Source of the DNA: Planctomycetaceae bacterium
GTDB taxonomy: Bacteria; Planctomycetota; Planctomycetia; Pirellulales; Pirellulaceae
Reading direction: 5' to 3'
NCBI GenBank assembly: GCA_016794985.1
Contig: JAEUIQ010000051.1
Coordinates: forward strand, 1-64,000
DNA: 64,000 bases
The notes beneath the pieces were generated by a model. That model ran no database searches, was not told where the DNA came from, and saw only the letters and a program-made list of their open reading frames with translations. Each line of letters begins with the position of its first letter. Positions within the stretch are counted from its first letter, which is position 1. The translations under genes were made by a program, and so were the position numbers. Shown here in pieces: positions 16,782 through 27,302 of the stretch.

Positions 16782-19112
16782 ATGACACGAAAAGACTTGC
16801 TGGCGGCAATGGCACGCTTTTGGTTATTGGTGTTGATTGGCTGCTGGTTTGGTCTTCACTCGCCAGTCAACCGTGTGGTGTGCGGCAACGAATTGGGTTG
16901 CCACGATCTTGCGGCTAAAGTGACTGAGGTAGCGTCTGAACTGGCGCCTGAAACGGCGCCGGTTGGCGATGCTGGTGGCAAGTCAATGTCGCGGCAGTCC
17001 GTCAACGATTGGGTGGTCCGGCGCTTGCCGGCGCCGCCGGAGGTCGCTTCGCTTGGAGTTGTTTGGCTAAAGTCAGCGGCGGGCGAAGTGTACCCGGCCC
17101 AAGTTGGGACGGCGTGGTTGTCGGACCAAGAGAACACGAGCGCCGCAGCTCGTTGGGTGACTTGGATCGCCCCGCGCGATGCTGCTGGTCCGTGGACGAT
17201 TGCCACCGTTGAAGCGCCGCAGCCGCCCGGCCAAATTCTCGAGTGGGTAGAGGCTGAAGCACTTCAGAAAACAACTCGCGCGGGAGATGTTGGCATCGAA
17301 TTGCGGTTGAACCAGCGTCCGGTGGTGCGGTTGATGGCCGACAATTACGACGATTCCTCGGCGGAGGCGCGAGATGAAACGTACAAAGTCTTTCACCAGG
17401 TATGGATGCCAAGTGTGGAAGGGCCGATCACCAAGGGCGCCGGGGGCTTGTTCCCACACCATCGCGGTTTGTTCGTCGGCTGGAACCGCATCGGACTCAC
17501 ACAAGATCAAGTCACGGCGGAGGTCGATACTTGGCACGCTAAAAAGGCTCATCAAGAATTGGTGAGCGAGCAAGTTCGAGAAGCCGGCCCGGTTTATGCT
17601 CGTCAAGTCTTGGTTGTCAACTGGATCAACGAGACCATCCAGCCGCCGGCTCCATTCATACGTGAAACACGTGAACTGCTCATCTTTCCGATCGGAGACC
17701 AACGACTCCTGCAGTTTTCTACCCGATTGGAATCCTTGGCGGGTGAGATTACCTTGGCTGGCGATCCGCAACATGCGGGTTTCCAATTTCGGGCGGCCCA
17801 GCATGTGGCCGACATCAGCAAAGACCAGACCTATTACCTTCGGCCGGACGGTATCGATCGACCGGGAAGCTTTCGCAATTGGCCGGACAATCAATCCCAT
17901 GTGAATCTGCCTTTTCACGCGATGAGTTTCGTGGTTGAAGGAAAACGTTTTACCTGCACCAGATTGGAGCACCCCGACAATCCTGGTGAAGCGAGGTTCA
18001 GCGAGCGAGACTATGGTCGATTTGGGTCATATTTTGAACATCGACTGTTGCCCCAACAGCCGCTGCAAGTCCAGTATCAGTTGCGCATCGTTCCAGATGA
18101 AACCGATTTGAAAACGCTTGAAACTTGGTACCAGGATTTTGCGACTCCAGCGCCTCAACAATGGGGCTCGGCACAGGAGGAGTCGTTTCCACTTGGCGTC
18201 GAACAGATCTTACGCAGCATCCATCCGCTTAGTGAAGAACCGGTTTTTCGCGGAGAGCCGCAGGCATGGGACGAGGCCATTCGCGAACGTGGCTGGATCC
18301 TTCATGACGAAGGGCAGTTCAAATTGTGGTACACCGGTTACGACGGCCAGCGCACGTCGATCAAGCGAGTGGGATTGGCAATCAGTACTGACGGTTTGAC
18401 TTGGCAGCGGTCATCGAAGGCTCCACTGATTCCGGATCAATGGGTTGAAGATGTGATGGTAACACGCCACCAAGGAATTTATTGGATGTTCGCTGAAGGC
18501 CAAAACGATATCGCCCACGGGTTTTGTTCGGCCGACGGTGTCACCTGGAAGCAACTTGGTGCTTTGGATATTCGACAAACGGACGGCCAACCGATTGCAT
18601 CAGGTCCACGTGGAACGCCGACATTGTTTATCGATGGCAACGATTGGTACCTATTCTACGAGCGTCGGGATGCGGGTATTTGGTTAGCAAAAGCACAATG
18701 GGATCCAGACCAATCGAATACCGACGAATCAAATTCGTTCCAATCGGAAACGGTCGACATCAATCAACCTCGATCGTTGCCGCTCTGGCAAAACGTTCAA
18801 GACCAGCCGATTATCGGCTTGCAAGATCGGGACTATGACCAGTCCATGATTGCCGTGAACCAAGTTGTGCCAGTAGCAAATGGTTTCGTCGCACTCTTTC
18901 ATAGTTCCAGTGATCATGCGGCGCCACGCCGTTGGGTCTGTTCGGCAGCCTTTTCACGCGACCTCTTGCATTGGGTCAAGTTAGAGCAGCCTCTAACCAA
19001 CGTTGAGCAGAATTTGTCCTCAGGCATCATGGTTGCTAGTCCGCTGGGCTGGCGTTTCTTTACGACCCATGACCAGGTTCGCGTGTTCGGCCTAAAGGAA
19101 GCGATTCAATAA
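16782..19112 (+). CDS. Secreted PmoA-like (DUF6807) plus beta-propeller fusion protein
   Basis: 776 residues from the ATG at 16782, two bases after recA, with GAGGAA inside the recA end as ribosome-binding site. An N-terminal signal or anchor helix (FWLLVLIGCWFGLHS) is followed by a PmoA/DUF6807-type domain at about 170-440 (motifs GGLFPHHRGLFVGWN, TRELLIFPIGDQRLLQF, HVNLPFHAMSF). The C-terminal ~300 residues look like a five-bladed glycosidase-type propeller: GQFKLWYTGYDG, VGLAISTDGLTW, GIYWMFAEGQNDIAHGFCSA, DWYLFYERRDAG. Such domains occur in sugar-processing loci of planctomycetes. The combination in one chain is unusual. The 3-prime end overlaps the convergent glycosyltransferase by 21 bases. 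Confidence 0.82.
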   Translation: MTRKDLLAAMARFWLLVLIGCWFGLHSPVNRVVCGNELGCHDLAAKVTEVASELAPETAPVGDAGGKSMSRQSVNDWVVRRLPAPPEVASLGVVWLKSAAGEVYPAQVGTAWLSDQENTSAAARWVTWIAPRDAAGPWTIATVEAPQPPGQILEWVEAEALQKTTRAGDVGIELRLNQRPVVRLMADNYDDSSAEARDETYKVFHQVWMPSVEGPITKGAGGLFPHHRGLFVGWNRIGLTQDQVTAEVDTWHAKKAHQELVSEQVREAGPVYARQVLVVNWINETIQPPAPFIRETRELLIFPIGDQRLLQFSTRLESLAGEITLAGDPQHAGFQFRAAQHVADISKDQTYYLRPDGIDRPGSFRNWPDNQSHVNLPFHAMSFVVEGKRFTCTRLEHPDNPGEARFSERDYGRFGSYFEHRLLPQQPLQVQYQLRIVPDETDLKTLETWYQDFATPAPQQWGSAQEESFPLGVEQILRSIHPLSEEPVFRGEPQAWDEAIRERGWILHDEGQFKLWYTGYDGQRTSIKRVGLAISTDGLTWQRSSKAPLIPDQWVEDVMVTRHQGIYWMFAEGQNDIAHGFCSADGVTWKQLGALDIRQTDGQPIASGPRGTPTLFIDGNDWYLFYERRDAGIWLAKAQWDPDQSNTDESNSFQSETVDINQPRSLPLWQNVQDQPIIGLQDRDYDQSMIAVNQVVPVANGFVALFHSSSDHAAPRRWVCSAAFSRDLLHWVKLEQPLTNVEQNLSSGIMVASPLGWRFFTTHDQVRVFGLKEAIQ

Positions 19113-20432
19113 CTCCGTCGTCTCGTGAGCCATGCACGCGGCACTGTGTTTTGTAAACACACCGGTTTGCCCTTTTTGTCCCAATTCCCTCAACTGATCT
19201 CGATCAAGCAATAACTCGCGTAGCGTTTGCTCCAAATTGGTCGGGGCGGGTGACACTTCTAAGTGAGCGGTGATCGTTGCGGGAGTCGAGGGATCTGGCA
19301 AACACAAACGACCACCGTTCGTACTGGCCAATAACTCTGGAAAGGCTCCAATGGCGGGAACCACGACGGGCACACCGGCGGCCAATGCTTCCAATACGAA
19401 AAGTCCTTTCGGTTCCACATGTTGTGTCGGAACGCACAGCAGGTCGATTTCGCTCAAAAACTGAAGTTTGCCAGCGCGATCAACGTCGGTTTCGTACTGG
19501 GCATCACTCGCAAATCCAGCAGCCGCGATCTTGTTCCAATGCGATAGGAACCAATCCCGACGGTGTTCGCCCAACCACCCAGCGACTCGCAATTGCAAAT
19601 CGCGAAACTCGGTTTGTTTCTTCAGTCCAAGGTACGCATCAATCAAACGATGCACACCTTTCTCAGGGGCCAAGCGCGCCAAGTAACCTAACACTAGCGG
19701 CCGATCTAAGTTCGCTTTCGTAGAAAAATTGCGCCACGGATCGATGTCGATACCCAATCGCATCAAATGCATTTTCGAACGTGGAACGTTTAGATACTTC
19801 GACATATACGTTGCGTAATTCTCGGAATGTACCAGTAGTCCGTCGCAGTCGTTCGCGACTTGACCGGCCAATTCGGTCGCTTGTTTCGCGTAAGGCGGTG
19901 GCAGGGTATCGAGAAACGCATCGTCGCCTTGCAACGTTGCCAACACAGGAACTCGCAATTCGCGTTGCAAGTCTTTGACGCAGCCCCCGATCAACACGTT
20001 TGTCAAGATAATGGCGTCGGGCTTGGCTTCCTGCTTCAGCCACTTGATCAGGCGGATAACTTCCTTGCGTTGGTTGCCATTCCGACCTTTGAGCATGGAA
20101 ACCGCCAATTGCCCGAGCAATTTCGGCGACGTGTCCGAGGCCTTGGCCGTCAGCCGTCGAATCAAGGCCGGCCGGTCCAACCACCGGTCCATGAAGTCAG
20201 GCAGCCACCGTAAAAATGGCATCTTTTGCTGCAAGTAGACATTGATTCCTCCGAAGAAAACTTGATCAACACTGACGTTTTCTTCGTCGGTCCTGATTGG
20301 TGTGTACGTTGGAACAAGAGTGACGTCCCAATGGCCCGCTGCCTGAATCGCTTTTGCTAAAGCGTTGTCGTGCATGCAACTGCCGCAGAACATGCCAGCC
20401 GCACCGGCGGTCAAGTAAACAAGGTGTGGCAT
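19092..20432 (-). CDS. Glycosyltransferase family 4-like
   Basis: 446 residues from the ATG at 20432 (a GTG four codons earlier is possible). It begins with an N-terminal GT-B domain of unusual form (MPHLVYLTAGAAGMFCGSCM, HDNALAKAI). The donor-binding C-terminal domain is typical of GT4: LGYLARLAPEKGVHRLIDAY, then the EPKGLFVLEALAAGVPVV signature with its two Glu residues. Substrate is unknown; envelope or exopolysaccharide glycan is likely. The start lies at the end of the upstream membrane-protein gene, so the two are probably coupled. Its 3-prime end overlaps the opposite-strand gene by 21 bases. Confidence 0.9.
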   Translation of the reverse strand: MPHLVYLTAGAAGMFCGSCMHDNALAKAIQAAGHWDVTLVPTYTPIRTDEENVSVDQVFFGGINVYLQQKMPFLRWLPDFMDRWLDRPALIRRLTAKASDTSPKLLGQLAVSMLKGRNGNQRKEVIRLIKWLKQEAKPDAIILTNVLIGGCVKDLQRELRVPVLATLQGDDAFLDTLPPPYAKQATELAGQVANDCDGLLVHSENYATYMSKYLNVPRSKMHLMRLGIDIDPWRNFSTKANLDRPLVLGYLARLAPEKGVHRLIDAYLGLKKQTEFRDLQLRVAGWLGEHRRDWFLSHWNKIAAAGFASDAQYETDVDRAGKLQFLSEIDLLCVPTQHVEPKGLFVLEALAAGVPVVVPAIGAFPELLASTNGGRLCLPDPSTPATITAHLEVSPAPTNLEQTLRELLLDRDQLRELGQKGQTGVFTKHSAACMAHETTELLNRFL

Positions 20433-20437
20433 CTCAA

Positions 20438-22060
20438 TTACCACTCGATTCCGTCATCGTCTGGTGGCAGAGCGGTGGCATTCCCAGCAACCTCAGAGAA
20501 TGGGTCATTCGTTGACGAGTGGCTAGTTCCAGCGAGAGCATCACGACGACCAGTTACTTCCGCGTCGAGCGAGTCGCCCCCAACTTGCGGGGCTGAAAAC
20601 TCGATACCAAGCCGCCAATGAACATACCATTGAGCCAGATCCAAAGTCGTTTCCACGAACGGAAGCGAATCCGGCCGAGGGACTGGCTGAGGCCCGCGTC
20701 GCTCCATGCTCCAAACCAAATCGCTGCCCGGATTCCATATTGCATGTTCCGGATCATCAAGTACTTTCATCGCTTGTCGGATTGCCGCGACAGCGGTCCT
20801 TTTCGAGCTTAGAGGTTGAATCAAGATTCGGCACGGCAATCGGATCTCCTGTTCGTCGATTCTTCGGCGTGCCAGCTCCAGTTTATCCGCGATCGTCCAC
20901 GCCGCAATTCGGGCGGATTCGGGATTCTCCGAGGAGATCCAGATCGCGTCGGCCCGATCATGAATCGACTGCCGCAGAGGCAAGATCGTATCAACCGATA
21001 GACTGGGTACCGATTGAAACCAAAGTCCTAAACATTCGGTGCGGTGCTGAATCACGGCATCGGCGACGACTCCACCCCAAGAATACTCCGCAACCCAATC
21101 CTCTTGTGAACGCAAAACCAATACGAATCCTTCGCTTTTGTTGGCGTCCGTAATGGGAGCGCTGAGCCCAGTCCAAGACCACCGCGAGTCAAAATTATTG
21201 GACCAGTACTCGATTCGTTCCGGCTTGAAGGTTTGCCGAACCCAACCTAACGTTCTTTCATGCAGCAGACGCATAAAACGTCGCGCCGTCACAAATCGAT
21301 CGAATGCTTCTTGGTGCAATTGTTCAAGTTGACCGTGAACCCAAGCTAAAGTTCTCAACTCGGCCGACGAGCGTTGCCACCATGAAGCTTTCGAAGTTGC
21401 CTTGGGAACCAGACGGCAGCTACCTTCTTCGCAGATCACATCGGTTGCCTTCTCCTTGTAGAGTTTTTCGGCACCGCGAATCCGCCCGATTGAAACGATG
21501 GCTTGTTGATACTCCTGCCAGGCTTCTTGGGCTTTCTCCCACTGCGCGACGTAATTCTTCCACCAAGCAACCTCTTCATTCGGTCGAACCTGGCGTAGCC
21601 ACTGTCGCCAAACGGCAAGCTCCTGTGTTCCAATCTCTAGCGACCACGAAAATTCAGGAAATCCGGGGAAGATCCCCGGCGAGATTGGCTCGACCCATCG
21701 CGTTCGATCCAACACGAGCGCGGCTTGATGCAAGGCCAAGTTAGCATGAACCATGGTTCGAACCAGATCTTCGTCAGCCAATGTCTGTGGCTGTGAACTC
21801 GACGTAACGATCTTGGAGTCGGGTTTTGTCGGTTCGGCAACCAACCGGCCCGCGGCTGCGGCTTGCGTCAAGGCATCAAGCACCTCGGGACGGATCGACC
21901 GCGAGTGGGCTTCTGGGTCTACCGCGTTCATTGGTCGCAAGTAGACACCGGTCCACAGCTCCTGGAAGTTCTGTGGTCCATATCCTAAATAATGGGCGAT
22001 AAAAAAGCCCAAGAAAAGGTTGGTTGCCAAGATCGTGATGACTACCGTTAGAATCAACAT
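20438..22060 (-). CDS. Unknown single-pass membrane protein
   Basis: 540 residues from the ATG at 22060, chosen because it opens directly with a membrane helix (MLILTVVITILATNLFLGFF). An upstream extension is possible but reads poorly. No known domain is recognised. The soluble part is Trp-rich (ELAVWRQWLRQ, EEVAWWKNYVAQWEKAQEAW), with helical stretches and a later mixed alpha/beta region (LVLRSQEDWVAEYSWGGVVA; KLELARRRIDEQEIRLPCRI). The C-terminus is acidic and disordered. It runs directly into the glycosyltransferase gene. A role in planctomycete cell-envelope biology is only a guess. Confidence 0.75.
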   Translation of the reverse strand: MLILTVVITILATNLFLGFFIAHYLGYGPQNFQELWTGVYLRPMNAVDPEAHSRSIRPEVLDALTQAAAAGRLVAEPTKPDSKIVTSSSQPQTLADEDLVRTMVHANLALHQAALVLDRTRWVEPISPGIFPGFPEFSWSLEIGTQELAVWRQWLRQVRPNEEVAWWKNYVAQWEKAQEAWQEYQQAIVSIGRIRGAEKLYKEKATDVICEEGSCRLVPKATSKASWWQRSSAELRTLAWVHGQLEQLHQEAFDRFVTARRFMRLLHERTLGWVRQTFKPERIEYWSNNFDSRWSWTGLSAPITDANKSEGFVLVLRSQEDWVAEYSWGGVVADAVIQHRTECLGLWFQSVPSLSVDTILPLRQSIHDRADAIWISSENPESARIAAWTIADKLELARRRIDEQEIRLPCRILIQPLSSKRTAVAAIRQAMKVLDDPEHAIWNPGSDLVWSMERRGPQPVPRPDSLPFVETTLDLAQWYVHWRLGIEFSAPQVGGDSLDAEVTGRRDALAGTSHSSTNDPFSEVAGNATALPPDDDGIEW

Positions 22061-22345
22061 CGACCGATCGCCGGAACCAAGGCTCAAACACAACGCCGCA
22101 ATGACGTAGCTATTCGCACGCCATCTTGCCGTATCGGACGGGAATCCAAGCTCCCCACAATTGCCCTCCTTGATTGGTTGCGACCCTCGCAAGCGACACG
22201 ACCAAGCCAACCCCACCGTACGGACCATTCGGAACTTCTCTTGTCTTTTTTGGCAGAATCGTCTAATTCCACCACGTTCCGATGCTTGGTCGGGTTCCTA
22301 ACGCTAGCAGATGGTTGCTTAGCATGGCACTATTCGGGTGAATCG

Positions 22346-24319
22346 ATGCGAAAAAAAGCTGGGCGAAGTTGCCGCATGGGCTGGCCGCTTTGGTGCGGAT
22401 GCCTGCTGATCGCTGTCAGCACGGCAGGCAGTGCATTTGCTGCACCGTTCGTACAAGTCGGCTCCAGTGCCCAGACGCGCGCGGCCGGCACGAACCCAGG
22501 GCGTCGGCCCGTTCTGCCTCCGCGGCGCGGGACAAATTTAAAAGCCGCTCCTTTGCCTGGCCAAATCGCTCCCGGTTCGTCAAATCGGGCACCGTCGGTC
22601 CTGGCTGGCGCCGACTCGAACTCTAGCAGCGTGTCCAATGCGGCTCGCTCTCCCAAATCAACGAAGTTTCCGTACCAAGTGACGACGATTAATCCACGGA
22701 CTCCGATTCGCAGCATGCCCAGCGACGATGCCTACGCGACTGCGACGGTCGGTCCACAGACTCCGTTGGAGGTTTGGAGGCACGATCCCAATGGTTGGTT
22801 GGCAATCCGACCACCGGACGGAAGTTTCGCGCTGGTGGATGCCAAGCACTTGAAAGCGACCAACGATCCCGATGTTTTTACAGTCAGCACCGATCGGGCC
22901 AAGGCCTGGGTTGGAACCCAAATCGATGAAGATCATACGCCCATTTCGCAGGTCCGCATGAAGCTAGGCGAAAAAGTCGCGGTCATTTCCAGCTTGATCA
23001 TCGAAGAACAGAACGGAGCGCAAACTTGGTACCAAATTGAGCCGCCGGCTGGCGAGTTCCGTTGGGTGCATCAAGACGACTTGCAGTCGGGTGGCCGAGA
23101 GTATTCGGCACCACCGGCTTCTGAAATTGCCAACCGACCCAAACCTCCGGTCGATGCGCCCATGAGTGGCTACATGCCGCCATTGACAGGAAATGCGGCC
23201 AACACGAATCCAGCGTCAGGACTTGGACCGGGGAGTGCTACGGTTCCGGAGCTAGACCTTGACCCAGCCTATGGGCAAGTCGGGTTCGGTGGCAGCGCCA
23301 ATTCTGGTGCTGCCAATTCTGGTGCCACCAACGAACAGAACTCGGATCAATGGCGAGCAGCTCAACAAACCACAACTGTGTTAGATTATGCCGATCCGCG
23401 TTACCCATCAAACGTCACCGTTGGCGAGTTCGGATCGCATCCCGCTTCGCATTCGACGTTTCCCGACCCATCGTCTGCCGACTCGTTGGTTCAGCCACTG
23501 GCTCGACAAGATTCGAGCCGTTCGAATGCGCCACCCTCACCTGGGGATGCCTGGGATGCGGCAGTCAATCGTTTGCGGCAAGACCCGGTTGCCAATGCTG
23601 TCGCGGATGCATCTTTAGCTGGTGGGCAACCATCGCCGAGTCCGACGCCCAATGTGAACCCTTCGGTATTGGCGAACTACAATCCGCCGATGGTAGTTAC
23701 TGACTGGAATCAACAATTGGCGTGGGTTCAGAGTCGTTTGAATCAAGATACTGCTCAAGCTCCGCAGCAGTGGAACTTGGTGCCACTCCTCACCCAGTGT
23801 CAAGCGATGTGGCATTCGGCTCCGACTAAAGAACAGCAAGAAGCGGTTGCCAGTGTTGGTCGTCGAATCGAAGCGATGCTTCAGCTTCAGCACGCATCCG
23901 GCAATAACATCCATTCGCCTACTCCAGGAATGACGGCGACGAATAACAATGACCCGTGGGCGGGGCAACGTTTTGCTTCCAATGGCTCGTTCGTTGGTTC
24001 GGGAGTTACTCCTTCAACGGGCAATTCGCCTTCCAATACATCGCCCGCAACTGCGCCGCAATTTTCAATTCCACCCACCAATGTCGCCTACGATGCGGTG
24101 GGATACTTGAAAGAGTTGATAATCGAAAGAGGGCAACGCTCGAACGAATACGTTCTGCAAGACAATAACGGTCGCTCGATTTGCCACATCTCGGCTCAAC
24201 CGGGTGTGAATCTAAACAACTTTTTGGATAAAAAGGTTGGAGTGATGGGCATCCGCGGTGTTGACGGCAAACGGAATTTGCCTCACATCAGCGTCGAGCG
24301 AATCTATCAAGTGCAGTAA
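22346..24319 (+). CDS. Secreted SH3-like repeat protein
   Basis: 657 residues from the ATG at 22346, with GGGTGA upstream. The N-terminus is a clear signal peptide (WPLWCGCLLIAVSTAGSAFA). Two SH3-like modules follow in residues ~110-250: TTINPRTPIRSMPSDDAYAT...GWLAIRPPDGSFALVD, and KAWVGTQIDEDHTP...TWYQIEPPAGEFRWVHQ. A long Pro/Asn/Ser/Ala-rich disordered region follows. A compact C-terminal domain (VGYLKELIIERGQRSNEYVL) may bind something. SH3-like modules of this sort usually contact peptidoglycan or other wall components; the role here is not known. It is divergent from the membrane-protein gene. Confidence 0.82.
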   Translation: MRKKAGRSCRMGWPLWCGCLLIAVSTAGSAFAAPFVQVGSSAQTRAAGTNPGRRPVLPPRRGTNLKAAPLPGQIAPGSSNRAPSVLAGADSNSSSVSNAARSPKSTKFPYQVTTINPRTPIRSMPSDDAYATATVGPQTPLEVWRHDPNGWLAIRPPDGSFALVDAKHLKATNDPDVFTVSTDRAKAWVGTQIDEDHTPISQVRMKLGEKVAVISSLIIEEQNGAQTWYQIEPPAGEFRWVHQDDLQSGGREYSAPPASEIANRPKPPVDAPMSGYMPPLTGNAANTNPASGLGPGSATVPELDLDPAYGQVGFGGSANSGAANSGATNEQNSDQWRAAQQTTTVLDYADPRYPSNVTVGEFGSHPASHSTFPDPSSADSLVQPLARQDSSRSNAPPSPGDAWDAAVNRLRQDPVANAVADASLAGGQPSPSPTPNVNPSVLANYNPPMVVTDWNQQLAWVQSRLNQDTAQAPQQWNLVPLLTQCQAMWHSAPTKEQQEAVASVGRRIEAMLQLQHASGNNIHSPTPGMTATNNNDPWAGQRFASNGSFVGSGVTPSTGNSPSNTSPATAPQFSIPPTNVAYDAVGYLKELIIERGQRSNEYVLQDNNGRSICHISAQPGVNLNNFLDKKVGVMGIRGVDGKRNLPHISVERIYQVQ

Positions 24320-24331
24320 ACAGCATCGTGT

Positions 24332-25135
24332 TCAACTGAAAAACCGTTCCGTTGTTGATGAATCGCAGTTCGTCTCCAGCAATTGAAAAGCCGACCTAGC
24401 CGCCGCCACAAATGCCTTCATCTTTTCAGGCGACTTGACACCTGGCCCGACTTCAACGCCGCTGGCAACATCCACGGCAGTTGGCCGACTCGAGCCAATG
24501 GCGCGCGCCACGTTGTCAGGGTTCAATCCACCGGCCAAGATCAATGGCAAATCTGTTGGCCATGCGCTGGCGGCCCAGCCTAATTTCACCCAAGAACGGC
24601 GCTGCCCCAAAGGGTCCCAAGCGACCGTCTGCCCAGTGCCACCATAGTCCGCAGTGGTGTAAGCATCGATCAACACGCCTGCAAGTCGCTGAAACTGCGA
24701 TTCGCGACCATGCGCGGCATTCCTTGGCAGCCAACCCGAATCTGTGATTGCGGAATCGACGGCAGTGGACAATCGCGCAGCCATTTCGGACTCGGAACAA
24801 ATCGGAACACGGACGACCCACAGGATGGGGCGACTCCACGAACGGGCCAACAAGGCCGTCGGTTGATCGCCGTGCAATTGAATAACATCCAACTCGAGTC
24901 GCGCAGCGATTTGTTCAACTTCCTCGGGGGACTGCTCGACAAATACTCCAATGCAGATCACACGTGGATCGATCCGCCGAACTTCACTAATAATCTCTTG
25001 CGCTTGACCGGTCTCGACTCGGCGCTTGCTGTTGATACTGAAGTTGAGGCCAATCGCATCCACGCCCGATTCAACGGCTGCTATTGCATCAGCAACCGAC
25101 GTGATACCACAGATCTTCGTTCCAAAGCGATTCAT
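24332..25135 (-). CDS. trpF: Phosphoribosylanthranilate isomerase
   Basis: Amadori rearrangement of phosphoribosylanthranilate in tryptophan synthesis. The ATG at 25135 gives the canonical start MNRFGTKICGITS with catalytic Cys9. Other TrpF signatures are DAIGLNF, IGVFVEQSPEEV, IQLHGDQ, LAGGLNPDNV and VDVASGVEVGPGVKSPEKM, with the general-acid Asp in VDVASG. At 267 residues it is ~60 longer than usual, with an insertion around residues 130-180 (SGWLPRNAAHGRESQFQRL). It begins seven bases after the recQ stop, so it is read as the second gene of a recQ-trpF operon. No other trp genes are here. Confidence 0.93.
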   Translation of the reverse strand: MNRFGTKICGITSVADAIAAVESGVDAIGLNFSINSKRRVETGQAQEIISEVRRIDPRVICIGVFVEQSPEEVEQIAARLELDVIQLHGDQPTALLARSWSRPILWVVRVPICSESEMAARLSTAVDSAITDSGWLPRNAAHGRESQFQRLAGVLIDAYTTADYGGTGQTVAWDPLGQRRSWVKLGWAASAWPTDLPLILAGGLNPDNVARAIGSSRPTAVDVASGVEVGPGVKSPEKMKAFVAAARSAFQLLETNCDSSTTERFFS

Positions 25136-25142
25136 TTCAGAT

Positions 25143-27302
25143 TTAGCTTCCACAGTCGATACTGGCCGATTCCTGATTTGCGTGCGCCGCGCGGCACGCG
25201 AGCACGATTCGCAGTGTATCGTACGCCACTTTGCCATGGAAGGCTTCGAAAAGTGGGCGAAGCCGGGACGAGTCACTGTAATCCGCAGCGATAAAAATCT
25301 TCTTGGCCAACCTCTCGTCCACCCAACGAGTGGCATCGGTGATTCGGCGCTGCTTGATGTAGGCAACTAGATATTCATAGACCGTCGAGGTCGCTCGTCC
25401 CAGCCGCTCTGCGACTTCCTCGACGGAAAGCCCTTCGTCGAACAATGGAAACGCAGGCAGCGCGTTTTGCTTGGCGGGTCGATCGGCGTCGGTTTGGTCC
25501 TCCAAACGTGATAGATTCGGTAATGATAAGTCGCTCGAAATTTCACGCTTGGAACACCACTGTCCAATCAGTTGCATCACGGTCTCGCCGTAGTCGTTGG
25601 CCTTTCGTTGACCAATGCCATGAACACTTAATAAGACTTCGCGACGAGTGGGGCGCCGACGGGCCAGATCACGCAAAGTAGCATCGCTGAAGATGATAAA
25701 CGCGGCCACTTGAGCCTCGTTGGCTAGTTGCCTTCGGAGTTGTCGCAGTTCCTCGAATAGATCGCGGTCCACGCCCTCCCATGAATCGAACACCTTAAGC
25801 GAGGTTGCACCGGAACTTGCTTTCACTGATTGAACTAACGTGGGTGTCAAGTTTCCACGCAACACTTCGCGCCCGGAAGCCGTCAGTTTCAACACGCTGT
25901 ACTCGCCGGTTCGCTGCAAATGGCCCTTCGACAACAACTGCTCGATCCAATCGCTAAGTTGCCGCCGGGAGTGTTCCTTTAACAATCCATACGTACTCAG
26001 TTTATGATGGCCGAACTGCACAAGCCTTGTCTCCTTGCTGCCTACCAAGACCTTGGCGATATGACCGACACCAAAGTTTTCTTGACAACGCCAGACGCAA
26101 GACAGGATCATCTGTGCAGTTTTCAGCGGATCTTCGACAGCGGTCAATCTTCCCAAGCATATGTCACAAGCTTCACATGGCGACGTCAAGGTTTGGCCAA
26201 AGTACTCGACCAAAAATTTGTGGCGGCATGTTAATCCATGACAAAATTGTTCAACGGCCTTCAGCGAAGTTTTCGCTCGTGCGCGATGTTCCTCCGAGGA
26301 CTGTTGATTGATTCGGTCCCAGGCCATCAAGTCACTAGCCGAATGCAGCAACCAGCATTCGCTGGGCAAGCCGTCGCGGCCCGCTCGTCCCGATTCCTGT
26401 TGATAATTCTCGATCGAGCGTGGCATCTCGGCGTGAATCACATACCGCACGTTGGACTTGTCGATGCCCATGCCAAACGCGATGGTGGCTACAATCGCTT
26501 CGACCTCGTCTTGTTCCAAGGCTTCTTGATGTTTGGTCTTTTCTTGTTCACTGAGCTTGGCGTGATAGGGCAGCGTTTTGTAGCCCAGCTTATTCAGATA
26601 TTCGCTTAACTGTTCGGCATGATTTCGCGAGATCGTGTAAATGATTCCGGCTTGGCCGCGAAAGCGATCCATCACCGAACAAATTTGGTTGTAGCCATCC
26701 TGGCGACGCTGCACATGATAGGTCAGATTCGGTCGCAAGAATTCGCCGACTAACACAACGGGATTGTCCAGCCGCAATTGGTGAACGATATCGGTGCGAA
26801 CCTCGGGAGTGGCGGTCGCCGTGTAGGCCGCGATTGGGATGTTGGGGAATCGAGCTTTCAAACTGGCCAACATCCGGTACTCTGGTCGGAAATCGTGCCC
26901 CCAACTGCTGATGCAATGAGCCTCGTCAATCGCAAATTGCCCAGGCGGGTGTTGCTTGAGTCGCTCGAGCATCGAATCGGCCAGCAATCGCTCGGGAGCA
27001 ACGTAGAGCAAACGCAATTTTCCGGCTTGCCATTGTTCCAAGGCCGCCTGCTGAGTGCTCGCTGGAATCGAGCTGTTCAGTGCTGCGGCATTGATCCCCA
27101 GTGACCTCAGTGCATCGACTTGGTCCTTCATCAGCGAAATCAGCGGCGATACGACGACCGTCAGGTTGGTTTGAACCAGGGCAGGAATTTGATAACAGAC
27201 CGACTTGCCACCTCCGGTTGGTAAGACGACCAAAGAGTCCCGCTGCTGAAGCGTCGCCTCGATCGCCTCGGTTTGGAGCGGGCGAAACTCTTCGTAACCC
27301 AA
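25143..27302 (-). CDS. recQ: ATP-dependent DNA helicase RecQ, 5-prime end probably frameshifted
   Basis: A 3-prime to 5-prime DNA helicase of repair and recombination. From the TTG at 27302 the protein has 719 residues: Walker A PTGGGKS (28-34), DEAH box (126-129) followed by the RecQ aromatic loop, zinc-binding Cys residues in CRHKF...CEACDIC, RQC winged helix, HRDC (about 500-580) and a C-terminal HTH ([19 protein letters not shown]). The usual ~18 N-terminal residues before GYEEFRPLQ are missing. They appear in another frame from an ATG at 27343 with a strong AGGAG, as [14 protein letters not shown]. One missing T in the CAGTTTTGGG run near 27302 would explain this. A sequencing error, real mutation or slippage are all possible. 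Confidence 0.92.
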   Translation of the reverse strand: MGYEEFRPLQTEAIEATLQQRDSLVVLPTGGGKSVCYQIPALVQTNLTVVVSPLISLMKDQVDALRSLGINAAALNSSIPASTQQAALEQWQAGKLRLLYVAPERLLADSMLERLKQHPPGQFAIDEAHCISSWGHDFRPEYRMLASLKARFPNIPIAAYTATATPEVRTDIVHQLRLDNPVVLVGEFLRPNLTYHVQRRQDGYNQICSVMDRFRGQAGIIYTISRNHAEQLSEYLNKLGYKTLPYHAKLSEQEKTKHQEALEQDEVEAIVATIAFGMGIDKSNVRYVIHAEMPRSIENYQQESGRAGRDGLPSECWLLHSASDLMAWDRINQQSSEEHRARAKTSLKAVEQFCHGLTCRHKFLVEYFGQTLTSPCEACDICLGRLTAVEDPLKTAQMILSCVWRCQENFGVGHIAKVLVGSKETRLVQFGHHKLSTYGLLKEHSRRQLSDWIEQLLSKGHLQRTGEYSVLKLTASGREVLRGNLTPTLVQSVKASSGATSLKVFDSWEGVDRDLFEELRQLRRQLANEAQVAAFIIFSDATLRDLARRRPTRREVLLSVHGIGQRKANDYGETVMQLIGQWCSKREISSDLSLPNLSRLEDQTDADRPAKQNALPAFPLFDEGLSVEEVAERLGRATSTVYEYLVAYIKQRRITDATRWVDERLAKKIFIAADYSDSSRLRPLFEAFHGKVAYDTLRIVLACRAAHANQESASIDCGS

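Noticed and set aside
17073..17972. A 299-residue antisense frame opposite the PmoA-like protein
   Set aside because: The plus strand has clear domain motifs throughout; the antisense translation has none.
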